A DNA stretch of 64,000 nucleotides from positions 120,001-184,000 of the forward strand of contig JAPDFW010000097.1 in assembly GCA_028826165.1 (NCBI GenBank), read 5' to 3'. Positions 48,400-59,645 of this stretch are shown here, piece after piece. Origin of the DNA: Anaeramoeba ignava. Lineage: Eukaryota; Metamonada; Anaeramoebidae. The notes under the pieces were generated by a model. That model saw only the letters and a list, made by a program, of their open reading frames with translations. It had not been told where the DNA came from and searched no databases. The number at the start of each line of letters is the position of its first letter. Position 1 is the stretch's first letter. Both the position numbers and the translations under genes were made by a program.

Positions 48400-50206
48400 T
48401 TAATTTTGATTATTAAATTTCTTAATTAATAAATCAAATAAATTTGGATTTGTTTGATTTAATTGAAAATAATCAATTCCAATTTTAATTTCATTAATAA
48501 TTTCTTGTGTAATTTCAATTCCATTTTTAATTTGATTTGAATAAATCCAATATTCAAATATTTGAAATGATTCTTCACTTAATTCACTATAATCTGTAAC
48601 TTTATTTGATTTATCTTCTGTTACAGATAAAAACATTCCTCGATATAATTCACTTCTCATTATTAATATTAATTTTAGGAAATTTATATTTCTTTTCTTT
48701 TCTTTCAATTATAAAATCTTTTTCATTTTCATTTTCATTTAAATAAATTCTTTTCATTGTTTCTTCTATTTTTTCATTTGAATTTATAATTTCTTTAATT
48801 TCAGAATATAATATTGGATTTATTTTGGAACTGTTTGAATAAATCATTTCAAATATTTGATTTGATTCTTTAATTGATTTTTTTGAAATAATTTCTTTAA
48901 GTTTTTCATTTTCATTTTGATTTTGATTTAATCTATATTTCAATATTAATTTATGAGCTGATATTATTTCTCCATTTTCGGTTTTAAATGAAATATTACA
49001 AAATTCTTTTCTTCTAAATAATTTTATCAAATCTTCTTCAAGATTGGAAAAAGAAGGAGGAGAATAATAAAGAAATGATCTGTAAAAACTATCACAAAAA
49101 ATATGATAATTAGAAATATCTTCATTAAATCTTAATTTAGGAAGTTCAATTTGAATTGGAATAAAATGATTATTTGTATCTCCAGTTCCTAATTGACCAT
49201 AATCATTCCATCCAAATCCAATTAATTTTGAATTGTATGTTAACATCAAAGTATGGGAATATCCAACAGAAAAATCAAGAATATTATCATCATTTTCAAA
49301 TAAATATGATTTGATTTCAGTAAATTTATAAGTATTTTGGTTTTTTCCAAGTCCATTATATTGATGATGACCACATGAATAAAGTTTTCTTTTTGGATTT
49401 TCATTTTCATCTTCAATCAAGATTATTGAATTATAAAATCCACATTGAATATCAATTATTTTGCCTTTTGGAATATTTTGGATTTTGGTTAATTTTTGGA
49501 TTTTTGATTCTTCTTTTCTTGATTCTCCTAATCCGAGTTGGCCAAATTCATTATATCCACATCCAAATAATTCTTGATTTGAATTTAAAAGAAAAACATG
49601 TTGTGAAGAATTTCCTGAAAATATTTTAGAAACATTTTTCATCATTAAAATTGGTTTTTCTTCTTTTTTCCATCTTTGAATTGATTCAAAACCAAGTTGA
49701 CCATAATTATTTGAACCAATTCCATAAGCGTTTTGATTTGAAGTTAATAAGTAAACTGATTGAGCACAACAAACAATATCTTCAATTATTCTATCATTTG
49801 TATTTTCAATTAATGATGAAATATTGATAAATTCATTTAGATTTTTTGAATTAATATCTCCTTTTACAAATACATTTCCTTCTTTTGTTAAAATAGCTTC
49901 ATTTTGAACGCCAATAGTTACTTTTTGAATATTTTCTTCAATTTGGATTTTTGAAGGATTTTGATTTGAATCTGTGAAATATTCTAAACTTAAATATTCT
50001 ATTGCTTTTCCATTTTTGAAAAGGAAAATTGTTGATAATATTCCTGATGAAATTTGTTTAATTTCATTTTCATTTTCATTTTCATTTTGATTTTGATTTT
50101 GATTTTGATTTTCAAATTTAAATTGAATTGGTTTTGTTATCATAAAAGATTTATTTTTAATAAGTTTTGGCTTTTGATTTTGACCAAAAAATAAAATTTC
50201 ATTCAT
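48400..50206 (-). CDS. RCC1-like propeller with tandem BTB domains, copy A
   Basis: About 601 residues, intronless. The N-terminus MNEILFFGQNQKPKLI starts a seven-bladed RCC1-type propeller (GIGSNNYGQLGFES, GCGYNEFGQLGLGES, SCGHHQYNGLGKN, GFGWNDYGQLGTGD). Two BTB domains follow: EFCNISFKTENGEIISAHKL, and KYKFPK(L)ILIMRSELYRGMF. A short NQ/NE tract sits near residue 40. Proteins with this plan (RCBTB-like) act as cytosolic scaffolds; the partner is unknown. A frame break at the T4 run 48673-48676 (T3 in copies C and D) separates the final 100 codons. Copies B and D have the uninterrupted version, so this is either an assembly error or recent damage. The start is backed by the T-rich TCATTTTTTC element at 50207-50245. 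Confidence 0.85.
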
Positions 50207-50259
50207 TTTTGAAAAAGAAAAAAAATGAAAAAATGAAAAAATGAAAATGAAAAAATGGA

Positions 50260-52914
50260 TTAAATATCCAAATCATTTTGAAGATGTTTTTGTTCTTCTT
50301 TGTTTTGATTTTTTGTTCTTTTTCTTTTTTTCTTCTCATAGAAAATAATTCCAATAATAAATGCTGAAATAACAATAATAGGAATAATTATTCCAATAAT
50401 TATTGCTGTTGTTTTTGTTGAATTATCACCAGGTTCATTTGTTGTTGATATTGTAATTGAAGTTGTTGAATTAATTCCTGAATATTCATTAAATGAACAA
50501 TTTAAATCAGCTGATGAATAAATTGAAATTTCATAATAATCTTCTCCTTTTAATCCTAGAACTGAATAATATGTTGTTAAATTTGATAAACAAATTGATG
50601 TTGAATTATAAGTAAATGAATATGCTTTTAATCCACTTGATAAAATTAATGGATCCCAATTACATTCAAATCCATTAATTAATGAATTACAATTTAATGA
50701 AGTAATATTTCCTAATTTAGCTCTTGTTGAAATAATTGAACTAGGTAATCCTAAATATGGTGTTTCACAATTTAAATCTGCACATCCTCTAATTGAAATA
50801 TTATATTCAATATTTCCTGATATTCCACTTATCATTCCAATTACTTCATTTCCACTTAAATAAAGAGATGTGAATTTTTCCCAATTTGTTCCATTATCAA
50901 GTGAAATTGAATAATTATTTGCATTTGTTAATTTTGTGAAATTAAATTCAATTTCTTCAATTTTGGAAATTGTTTCATAAATTGTTGGAGAAGTTAAATT
51001 ATCAGTTGTAATTGAAGTTGATGAAATATATCCACATTTTCCATTTGAATTACATGCTGATATATTGATTTGATATTCTTGATTTGGGAATTGAACTTTA
51101 AATTGTTGATTTGATGATATTGGTTGATAATTTCCTGAATCATTTTGATAAATTGATTGATAAGTAAAATTATAATAAAATGGAATTGAACAATTAATTG
51201 GTTGATTCCAATTACAATTAATATCAATTGAATATGAAATTGAACATGTTAAATTTGTAACTTCTCCAAATATTAATGAAATTGATGATTCAACAGGTTC
51301 TCCTTTATCATCTCCTTCACATTCATGTGTTCTACATCCACAAATTGAAATATTATAATCATTTTCACATTCAAAATTATTCAAAAAATAATCAAGTGAA
51401 GAATTATCAACTGAAATGAAAGATATTAAATCAGGTTGAGATTGAATAAAATAAGAAAGATTATAATGATTAAGATGAGCAATTCCTTCATTGATCTGAA
51501 CATTTGGATAATTCCAAGTAACATTAATTGAATAATTTGAAGGATTTGATAATTGGAAATCTTTTACAGAATCAATTTTTGTTGTTAAATTAATGAAAGA
51601 AGAAGATTCACCACATTTCATTGTTTCATTATCACAAGCTTTGATTTGAATTGGATAATATTCATTTCCAGTAATATTATCATAAATTGAATAATTAAAT
51701 TGTTGATAATAAACATTCTCATCTTTAAGAATTGGATAATCAATATCAATCCAATCATATCCATAATTAATTTGATAAATCAAAGTTAAAGAAAATTCAA
51801 TTTTATCCCAATAACAATCAAATGATGAAAACAAAGATGAACAATTAACAATATTAACTTGAGGAATTAAACTAGCTTCATAAACAAAAACTCGATTTAC
51901 TTCATTAGCTCCAATAACAGTAAAATTCCCATAAATTGAATTACGATATCCAAAATTTAAAACTGAATTGTTTGTCAAATTTTTTTCAAGATTCCAATTT
52001 GTTCCATTATATCTGTAAATAAATACTTGTTTTTCACCATAGGTTCCAATAACAATAACATTTCCATAAATTGAAACAAAATATCCAAAATATGGAATTG
52101 ATTCACTCAAAATTTGTTCAAGATTCCAAATTGTTCCATTATATCTGTAAATAAATGTTTGATTTGAACCATAATTTCCAACAACAATAACATCTTCATA
52201 AACTGAAACACTCCATCCAAAATATGGAACTGATTCACTCAAAATTTGTTCAAGATTCCAAATTGATCCATTATATCTGTAAATAAATGTTTGATTTCCT
52301 TCATAACCTCCAATAACAATAACATCTTCATAAATTGAAACAGGAAATCCAAAATATGGAACTGATTCACTCAAAATTTGTTCAAGATTCCAAATTGATC
52401 CATTATATCTGTAAACAAATGTTTGATTTGCTTTATAATCTCCAACAACAGTAACATTTCCATAAACTGCAACACATCCTGAATATAATTCAGTTGAGTC
52501 ATTCAAATGTTGTTCTTGATTCCAAATTGATCCATTATATCTGTAAATAAATGCTTCATTTGGACAAATCGAACCAATAACAATAACATCTTCATAAATT
52601 GAAACACTCGATCCAAAATCTGAAACTGAAGATTCATTCAAAGTTTGTTCAAGTTCAAAATTTGTTCCATTATATCTGTAAATAAATACTTCTCTTGTTG
52701 GTGGAGATCCAATAACAAGAACATTTTTATAAATTGAAACAAAATATCCAAAATATAAATCGGAAGATCCATTAAATTGGTTTATTAAATTCCAAACCCA
52801 AGCTTCATCTAGCAAAGAATAATATTTTGTTGTTTCTATTTCTTTTAGAATTGATGATGAAATTGATTGAACTAAGAAAATATTGAAAATTAAGAAAAAG
52901 AAAATTAATTTCAT
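50260..52914 (-). CDS. type I membrane protein with FG-GAP-like propeller and fibronectin-III-like domains
   Basis: A single exon encodes 884 residues. It has a signal peptide (MKLIFFFLIFNIFLVQS) and about eight FG-GAP-like repeats of roughly 44 residues (YFGWSVSVYEDVIVVGNYGS, then NQTFIYRYNG and WNLEQILSES). These are followed by four or five fibronectin-III-like domains rich in N-glycosylation sequons (VTWNYPNV, ISICGC, ISACNSNG, ISIRGCADLNC) with paired cysteines. One transmembrane helix (AIIIGIIIPIIVISAFIIGI) and a basic cytosolic tail (KKKRKRTK) end the protein. Integrin-like propellers suggest cell-surface adhesion or recognition of bacteria/substrate (inference). The middle repeats are nearly identical in DNA (about 52080-52500), pointing to recent tandem duplication. 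The gene sits between RCC1-BTB copies A and B on the same strand. Confidence 0.85.
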   Translation of the reverse strand: MKLIFFFLIFNIFLVQSISSSILKEIETTKYYSLLDEAWVWNLINQFNGSSDLYFGYFVSIYKNVLVIGSPPTREVFIYRYNGTNFELEQTLNESSVSDFGSSVSIYEDVIVIGSICPNEAFIYRYNGSIWNQEQHLNDSTELYSGCVAVYGNVTVVGDYKANQTFVYRYNGSIWNLEQILSESVPYFGFPVSIYEDVIVIGGYEGNQTFIYRYNGSIWNLEQILSESVPYFGWSVSVYEDVIVVGNYGSNQTFIYRYNGTIWNLEQILSESIPYFGYFVSIYGNVIVIGTYGEKQVFIYRYNGTNWNLEKNLTNNSVLNFGYRNSIYGNFTVIGANEVNRVFVYEASLIPQVNIVNCSSLFSSFDCYWDKIEFSLTLIYQINYGYDWIDIDYPILKDENVYYQQFNYSIYDNITGNEYYPIQIKACDNETMKCGESSSFINLTTKIDSVKDFQLSNPSNYSINVTWNYPNVQINEGIAHLNHYNLSYFIQSQPDLISFISVDNSSLDYFLNNFECENDYNISICGCRTHECEGDDKGEPVESSISLIFGEVTNLTCSISYSIDINCNWNQPINCSIPFYYNFTYQSIYQNDSGNYQPISSNQQFKVQFPNQEYQINISACNSNGKCGYISSTSITTDNLTSPTIYETISKIEEIEFNFTKLTNANNYSISLDNGTNWEKFTSLYLSGNEVIGMISGISGNIEYNISIRGCADLNCETPYLGLPSSIISTRAKLGNITSLNCNSLINGFECNWDPLILSSGLKAYSFTYNSTSICLSNLTTYYSVLGLKGEDYYEISIYSSADLNCSFNEYSGINSTTSITISTTNEPGDNSTKTTAIIIGIIIPIIVISAFIIGIIFYEKKKRKRTKNQNKEEQKHLQNDLDI

Positions 52915-53168
52915 TTTTTGCTTTTTTTTTTTTTTTAAAACGAAATTGAAAGAAAAAAAATGATTTCTTTAAAATCTAAAACAATTTTCTGGAACTTTTT
53001 TTTTTGATTTTAATTTTAATTTTAATTTTGATTTTAATTTTAATTTTAATTTCAATTTTAAATTTAATTTTAATTTTGATTTTGAATTTTAATTTTAATT
53101 TTAATTTTAAATTTGAATTTTAATTTTGATTTTAATTTTAATTTTAATTTTGATTTTGAATTTTAATT
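52915..53168. repeat. TTTTAA-type hexamer array between the receptor gene and RCC1-BTB copy B
   Basis: The first 40 bases are the T-rich start-proximal tract of the receptor gene (minus strand). From about 53005 to 53168 the sequence is TTTTAA hexamers with TTTTGA and TTTCAA variants that runs directly up to the stop codon of copy B. Related arrays follow copies C, D and E. Confidence 0.8.
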
Positions 53169-54950
53169 TTAATTTTGATTATTAAATTTCTTAATTAATA
53201 AATCAAATAAATTTGGATATGTTTGATTTAATTGAAAATAATCAATTCCAATTTGAATTTCATCGATAATTTCTTGTGTAATTTCAATTTCATCTTTAAT
53301 TTGATTTGAATAAATCCAATATTCTAATATTTGAAATGATTTATTACTTAATTCACTATAATCTGTAACTTTATTTGATTTATCATTTGTTACAGATAAA
53401 AACATTCCTCGATATAATTCACTTCTCATTATTAATATTAATTTGGGAAATTTATATTGTTTTTCTTTTCTTTCAATTATAAAATCTTTTCCATTTTCAT
53501 TTTCATTTAAATAAATTCTTTTCATTGTTTCTTCTATTCTTTCATTTGAATTTATAATTTCTTTAATTTCAGAATATAATATTGGATTTATTTTGGAATT
53601 GTTTGAATAAATCATTTCAAATATTTGATTTGATTCTTTAATTGATTTTTTCGAAATAATTTCTTGAAGTTTTTCAATTTCATCTTGATTTTGATTTAAT
53701 CTATATTTCAATATTAATTTATGAGCTGATATTATTTCTCCATTTTCTGTTTTAAATGAAATATCACAAAATTCTTTTCTTTCAAATAATTTTATCAAAT
53801 CTTCTTCAAGATTGGAAAAAGAAGGAGGAGAATAATAAAGAAATGATCTGTAAAAACTATCACAAAAAATATGATAATTAGAAATATCTTCATTAAATCT
53901 TAATTTAGGAAGTTCAATTTGAATTGGAATAAAATGATTATTTGTATCTCCAGTTCCTAATTGACCATATTCATTCCATCCAAATCCAATTAATTTTGAA
54001 TTGTATGTTAAAATCAAAGTATGGGAATATCCACAAGAAAAATCAAGAATATTATCATCATTTTCAAATAAAGATGATTTGATTTCAGTAAATTTATAAG
54101 TATTTTGATTTTGACCAAGTCCATTATATCGATAATGACCACATGAATAAAGTTTTCTTTTTGCTTTATCATCTTCAATCAAGATTATTGAATGATAAAA
54201 TCCAGATTTTATATCAATTATTTTGCCTTTTGGAATATTTTGGATTTTGGTTAATTTTTGGATTTTTGATTCTTCTTTTCTTGATTCTCCTAATCCAAGT
54301 TGGCCAAATTCATTATCTCCACATCCAAATAATTCTTGATTTGAATTTAAAAGAAAAGCATGTTGTGAAGAATTTCCTGAAAATATTTTAGAAACATTTT
54401 TCATCATTAAAATTGGTTTTTCTTCTTTTTTCCATCTTTGAATTGATTCAAAACCAAGTTGACTATATTCATTTGAACCAATTCCATAAACATTTTGATT
54501 TGAAGTTAATAAGTAAACTGATTGAGCACAACAAACAACATCTTCAATTATTCTATCATTTTTATCTTCAATTAATGATGAAATATTGATAAATTCTTTT
54601 GAATTTTTTGGATTAATATCTTTTCCTTTGGCAAATACATTTCCTTCTATTGTTAAAATAGCTTCATTTTCAACACCAACAGTTGCTTTTTGAATATTTT
54701 CAATTTGAATTTTTAAAGGATTTTGATCTGAATCTGTGAAATATTCTAAACTTAAATATTCTATTGCTTTTCCATTTTTGAAAAGGAAAATTGTTGATAA
54801 TATTCCTGATGAAATTTGTTTAATTTCAATTTCATTTTCATTTTCATTTTCATTTTCAAATTTAAATTGAATTGGTTTTGTTATCATAAAAGATTTATTT
54901 TTAAAAAAAACTGGATTTTCATTTGAACCAAAAAATATAATTTCATTCAT
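53169..54950 (-). CDS. RCC1-like propeller with tandem BTB domains, copy B (intact)
   Basis: An uninterrupted 593-residue protein. Propeller repeats (GIGSNEYSQLGFES, GCGDNEFGQLGLGES, SCGHYRYNGLGQN, GFGWNEYGQLGTGD) are followed by BTB1 (EFCDISFKTENGEIISAHKL) and BTB2 (KFPKLILIMRSELYRGMFLS, then VTDYSEL and YWIYSNQ). It is the closest relative of copy A, with high identity through most of the gene, and with copy D it is one of two full-length members of the cluster. Role inferred only as a BTB scaffold or adaptor. No introns. Confidence 0.9.
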   Translation of the reverse strand: MNEIIFFGSNENPVFFKNKSFMITKPIQFKFENENENENEIEIKQISSGILSTIFLFKNGKAIEYLSLEYFTDSDQNPLKIQIENIQKATVGVENEAILTIEGNVFAKGKDINPKNSKEFINISSLIEDKNDRIIEDVVCCAQSVYLLTSNQNVYGIGSNEYSQLGFESIQRWKKEEKPILMMKNVSKIFSGNSSQHAFLLNSNQELFGCGDNEFGQLGLGESRKEESKIQKLTKIQNIPKGKIIDIKSGFYHSIILIEDDKAKRKLYSCGHYRYNGLGQNQNTYKFTEIKSSLFENDDNILDFSCGYSHTLILTYNSKLIGFGWNEYGQLGTGDTNNHFIPIQIELPKLRFNEDISNYHIFCDSFYRSFLYYSPPSFSNLEEDLIKLFERKEFCDISFKTENGEIISAHKLILKYRLNQNQDEIEKLQEIISKKSIKESNQIFEMIYSNNSKINPILYSEIKEIINSNERIEETMKRIYLNENENGKDFIIERKEKQYKFPKLILIMRSELYRGMFLSVTNDKSNKVTDYSELSNKSFQILEYWIYSNQIKDEIEITQEIIDEIQIGIDYFQLNQTYPNLFDLLIKKFNNQN

Positions 54951-54975
54951 TTTTGAAAAGAAAAAAATGAAAAAT

Positions 54976-55256
54976 GAATTTTTGGAATTTTAATTTTAAT
55001 TTTAATTTTGATTTTAATTTTAATTTTAATTTTAATTTTAATTTTAATTTTAATTTTAATTTTAATTTTGATTTTAATTTTAATTTTAATTTCAATTTTA
55101 ATTTTAATTTTAATTTTAATTTTAATTTTAATTTTAATTTTAATTTTAATTTTGATTTTGATTTTAATTTTGATTTTGATTTTGATTTTAATTTTGATTT
55201 TAATTTGAATTTGAATTTAATTTTAATTTTAATTTTAATTTTTTTTAATTTTAATT
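54976..55256. repeat. TTTTAA hexamer array between RCC1-BTB copies B and C
   Basis: About 280 bp of TTTTAA hexamers with TTTTGA variants runs from just before the start-proximal tract of copy B to the stop of copy C. One plus-strand frame encodes FN repeats and another IL repeats, neither coding. Confidence 0.9.
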
Positions 55257-57039
55257 TTAATTTCTTTGATCTTTTCTAAATTTTTCCTGAGTAAATAAAT
55301 GAAATAAATTTGGATATGTTTGATTTAATTGAAAATAATCAATTTTTGTTTAATTTCATCAATAATTTCTTGTGTAATTTCAATTCCATCTTTAATTTGA
55401 TTTGAATAAATCCAATATTCAAATATTTGAAATGATTTATTACTTAATTCACTATAATCTGTAACTTTATTAGATTTATCTTCTGTTACAGATAAAAACA
55501 TTCCTCGATATAATTCAATTCTCATTATTAATATTAATTTAGGAAATTTATATTGTTTTTCTTTTCTTTCAATTATAAAATCTTTTTCTTTTTCTTTTTC
55601 ATTTTCATTTAAATAAATTCTTTTCATTGTTTCTTCTATTTTTTCATTTGAATTTATAATTTCTTTAATTTCAGAATATAATTTTGGATTTGTTTTGGAA
55701 TTATTTGAATAAATCATTTCAAATATTTGATTTGATTCTTTAATTGATTTATTTGAAATAATTTCTTGAAGTTTTTCATTTTGATTTTGATTTAATCTAT
55801 ATTTCAATATTAATTTATGAGCTGATATTATTTCTCCATTTTCGGTTTTAAATGAAATATCACAAAATTCTTTTCTTCTAAATAATTTTATCAAATCTTC
55901 TTCAAGATTGGAAAAAGAAGGAGGATAATAATAAAGAAATGATTTGTTAAATCCACAAAGAACACGATAATTAGAAATATAGAATTTTAATTTAGGAAGT
56001 TCAATTTGAATTGGAATTGATTGTTTTTTTGTATCTCCAGTTCCTAATTGACCATATTCATTCCATCCAAATCCTATTAATTTCCCTTTAGATGTTAAAA
56101 TCAAAGTATGAGCATTTCCAATAGAAAAATCAAGAATATTATCATCATTTTCAAATAAAGATGATTTGATTTCAGTAAATTTATAAGTATTTTGGTTTTG
56201 ACCAAGTCCATTATATTCATGCCTTCCACATGAATAAAGTTTTCTTTTTGGATTTTCATTTTCATCTTCAATCAAAATTATTGAATGAGTAGCTCCACAT
56301 TGAATATCAATTATTTTGCCTTTTGGAATATTTTGGATTTGATTTAATTGCTGAATTGCTTGGATAGCTGTCATTCCTAATCCAAGTTGACCATAAAGAT
56401 TAGATCCGCATCCAAATAATTGTTGTTTTGAATTTAAAAGAAAAACAAATTCTGAAGTATTTCCTGAAAATATTTTAGAAACATTTTTCATCATTAAAAT
56501 TGGTTTTTTTTTTTTTTTAAGTGTTTTATAATCAAAATCAAGTTGACCATAAGCATTTAAACCAATTCTATAAGCATTTCTTTTTGAAGTTAATAAGTAA
56601 ATTGAATTACTTCCAGAAACAACATCTTGAATTATTCTATCATTTGTATCTTCAATTAATGATGAAATATTGATAAATTCATTTGTGTTTTTTGTATTAA
56701 TAACTTTTCCTTTGGCAAATACATTTCCTTCTATTGTTAAAATAGCTTCATTTTGATAACCAGCAGATACTTTTTGAATATTTTCTTCAATTTGGATTTT
56801 TGAAGGATTTTGTTTTGAATCTTTTTCATTTAAATATTCTATTGCTTTTTCATTTTCAAAAAGGAAAATTGTTGAAAAATTTGATGATGAAATTTGTTTA
56901 ATTTGTTTTCATTTTCATTTTCATTTTCATTTTCATTTTCATTTTCAAATTTAAATTGAATTGGTTTTGTTATTTTATTTGGTTCATTTTTGAAAAGTTT
57001 TGGAAATTGATTTCTTCCAAAAAATAAACAATCATTCAT
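55257..57039 (-). pseudogene. RCC1-like/BTB copy C, probably degenerate
   Basis: The sequence is collinear with copy D, but a single-base loss at 56905-56908 (A4 against A5 on the coding strand) breaks the frame just after the NE tract. A second at 55343-55347 (A5 against A6) breaks it just before the final 30 codons. The middle, 55325-56900, is open and encodes the propeller and both BTB domains. Copy-specific changes hit conserved positions: GIGSN became RIGLN, and the expected QFGFDS became QLDFDY. Downstream the tail differs from D (FTQEKFRKDQRN). Two breaks plus erosion of blade motifs favour a pseudogene, although both breaks lie in A runs where this assembly is unreliable. Confidence 0.6.
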
Positions 57040-57162
57040 TTTTGAAAAAGAAAAAAATGAAAAAATAATTTTTGAATTTTAATTTTAATTTTGATTTTAA
57101 TTTTGATTTTAATTTTAATTTTAATTTTAATTTTAATTTTAATTTTAATTTTAATTTTAATT

Positions 57163-58944
57163 TTAATTTAATTTTAATTTTTTCTTTTGTCTTTGATCTT
57201 TTCTAAATTTCCTGAGTAATAAATGAAATAAATTTGGATATGTTTGATTTAATTGAAAATAATCAATTTTTTGTTTAAGTTCTGTTATAATTTCTTGTGT
57301 AATTTCAATTCCATCTTTAATTTGATTTGAATAAATCCAATATTCTAATATTTGAAATGATTCTTCACTTAATTCACTATAATCTGTAACTTTATTTGAA
57401 GTATCTTCTGTTACAGATAAAAACATTCCTCGATATAATTCACTTCTCATTGTTAATATTAATTTAGGAAATTTATATTGTTTTTCTTTTCTTTCAATTA
57501 TAAAATCTTTTTCATTTTCATTTTCATTTAAATAAATTCTTTTCATTGTTTCTTCAATTTTTTCATTTGAACTTATAATTTCTTTAATTTCTGAATATAA
57601 TATTGGATTTATTTTGGAATTGTTTGAATAAATCATTTCAAATATTTGATTTGATTCTTTAATTGATCTTTTTGAAATAATTTCTTGAAGTTTTTCATTT
57701 TGATTTTGATTTAATCTATATTTCAATATTAATTTATGAGCTGATATTATTTCTCCATTTTCGGTTTTAAATGAAATATCACAAAATTCTTTTCTTCGAA
57801 ATAGTTTTATCAAATCTTCTTCAAGATTGGAAAAAGAAGGAGGAGAATAATAAAGAAATGATTTGTTAAATCCACAAAGAACACGATAATTAGAAACATA
57901 GAATTTTAATTTAGGAAGTTCAATTTGAATTGGAATTGATTGTTTTTTTGTATCTCCAGTTCCTAATTGACCATATTCATTCCATCCAAATCCAATTAAT
58001 TTCCCTTTAGATGTTAAAATCAAAGTATGAGCATTTCCAATAGAAAAATCAAGAATATTATCATCATTTTCAAATAAAGATGATTTGATTTCAGTAAATT
58101 TATAAGTATTTTGGTTTTGACCAAGTCCATTATATCGATAATATCCACATGAATAAAGTTTTCTTTTTGGATTTTCATTTTGATTTTCAATCAAGATTAT
58201 TGAATGATAAAATCCACATTGAATATCAATTATTTTACCTTTTGGAATATTTTGGATTTTGATTAATTTTTGGATTTCTGTTTCTTTTCTTGATTCTCCT
58301 AATCCAAGTTGGCCAAATTCATTATATCCACATCCAAATAATTCTTGATTTGAATTTAAAAGAAAAACATGTTGTGAAGTATTTCCTGAAAATATTTTAG
58401 AAACATTTTTCATCATTAAAATTGGTTTTTCTGTTTTTTTAATTATTTCAGAATCAAATCCAAATTGACCATAATCATTTGAACCAATTCCATAAGCATT
58501 TTGATTTGAAGTTAATAAGTAAATTGAACTATCTCCAGAAACAATATCTTGAATTATTCTATCATTTTTATCTTCGATTAATGATGAAATATTGATAAAT
58601 TCATTTGTGTTTTTTGGATTTATATCTTCTCCTTTTGCAAATACATTTCCTTCTTTTGTTAAAATAGCTTTGTTTCGATAACCAGCAGTTACTTTTTGAA
58701 TATTTTCTTCAATTTGGATTTTTGAAGGATTTTGTTTTGAATCTTTTTCATTTAAATATTCTATTGCTTTTCCATTTTTAAAAAGGAAAATTGTTGAAAA
58801 ATTTCCTGATGAAATTTGTTTAATTTGTTTTTCATTTTCATTTTCATTTTCAAATTTAAATTGAATTGGTTTTGTTATTTTATTTGATTCATTTTTGAAA
58901 AGTTTTGGAAATTGATTTCTTCCAAAAAATATAATTTCATTCAT
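57163..58944 (-). CDS. RCC1-like propeller with tandem BTB domains, copy D (intact)
   Basis: An uninterrupted 593-residue protein starting MNEIIFFGRNQFPKLFKNES. Propeller repeats include GIGSNDYGQFGFDS, GCGYNEFGQLGLGES, SCGYYRYNGLGQN and GFGWNEYGQLGTGD. BTB1 and BTB2 are complete, and the C-terminus is basic (RKFRKDQRQKKKLKLN), unlike the FNNQN end of copies A, B and E. Together C and D form one subgroup, and A and B another. Copy D is followed by a short TTTTAA array (57075-57162) and preceded by the T-rich TCATTTTTT element. Confidence 0.9.
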   Translation of the reverse strand: MNEIIFFGRNQFPKLFKNESNKITKPIQFKFENENENEKQIKQISSGNFSTIFLFKNGKAIEYLNEKDSKQNPSKIQIEENIQKVTAGYRNKAILTKEGNVFAKGEDINPKNTNEFINISSLIEDKNDRIIQDIVSGDSSIYLLTSNQNAYGIGSNDYGQFGFDSEIIKKTEKPILMMKNVSKIFSGNTSQHVFLLNSNQELFGCGYNEFGQLGLGESRKETEIQKLIKIQNIPKGKIIDIQCGFYHSIILIENQNENPKRKLYSCGYYRYNGLGQNQNTYKFTEIKSSLFENDDNILDFSIGNAHTLILTSKGKLIGFGWNEYGQLGTGDTKKQSIPIQIELPKLKFYVSNYRVLCGFNKSFLYYSPPSFSNLEEDLIKLFRRKEFCDISFKTENGEIISAHKLILKYRLNQNQNEKLQEIISKRSIKESNQIFEMIYSNNSKINPILYSEIKEIISSNEKIEETMKRIYLNENENEKDFIIERKEKQYKFPKLILTMRSELYRGMFLSVTEDTSNKVTDYSELSEESFQILEYWIYSNQIKDGIEITQEIITELKQKIDYFQLNQTYPNLFHLLLRKFRKDQRQKKKLKLN

Positions 58945-59013
58945 TTTTGAAAAAGAAAAAAATGAAAAAATAATTTTGGATTTTGATTTTTATTTGTGAA
59001 AAAAAGAAGGAAA

Positions 59014-59595
59014 TTATAAAAGAAAACAATTATTTTTTTTTGGTAAATCAGGTTTATTAATGGAAATAAAAGCACGAATAGCTTGTTCAAAAACCAGATC
59101 AACATTAGTTTGAGTGAAAGCAGAACACTCCAAATATTTAAAAGCTTTTATTTCTTTAGCCAAATCACGACCTTGTTGAGAAGTTATGGGAGATGAATCA
59201 ATTTTTTCAAGTTTTTGGATCACATCTTGATTTTCTCTTAAATCCAACTTAGTTCCAACAAGAACAAATGGAACATCTGGGCAGTGATGATGAATTTCTG
59301 GAACCCATTTAATCCAAACATTTTCAAAAGAAGAATGAGAAATCAATGAAAAGCAAATCAAGAAAACAGATGTATGTGGATATGATAGTGGTCTTAATTT
59401 GTCGTAATCATCTTGTCCTGCTGTGTCCCAAAATCCTAATGAAAATGTTTCTCCATCAACTTCTTTATTTACTGAATAATTCTCATATACTGTTGGCATG
59501 TATTCTCCAGGAAATGCTCCCGTTGTGTAAGTTGTTATTAAACTTGTTTTTCCAACTCCTCCATCTCCTACAATTACAAATTTAATTGAATTCAT
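59014..59595 (-). CDS. Rho-family small GTPase (Rac/Cdc42-like)
   Basis: A single exon encodes 193 residues. All G motifs are present: [10 protein letters not shown] (P-loop, with Gly where Rac has Ala13), effector loop [27 protein letters not shown] with the catalytic Gln, GTKLDLR and ECSAFTQ. The Rho insert ([20 protein letters not shown]) follows GTKLDL and marks it as Rho rather than Ras or Rab. The C-terminus CFLL is a CAAX box expected to be geranylgeranylated, preceded by a weak basic stretch (KPDLPKKNN). It would control actin remodelling at membranes. It lies between RCC1-BTB copies D and E on the same strand, with the same start-proximal tract, and shows no sign of degeneration. Confidence 0.95.
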   Translation of the reverse strand: MNSIKFVIVGDGGVGKTSLITTYTTGAFPGEYMPTVYENYSVNKEVDGETFSLGFWDTAGQDDYDKLRPLSYPHTSVFLICFSLISHSSFENVWIKWVPEIHHHCPDVPFVLVGTKLDLRENQDVIQKLEKIDSSPITSQQGRDLAKEIKAFKYLECSAFTQTNVDLVFEQAIRAFISINKPDLPKKNNCFLL

Positions 59596-59645
59596 TTTGA
59601 AAAAGAAAAAAATGAAAAAATGATTTTGGAATTTTAATTTTAATT

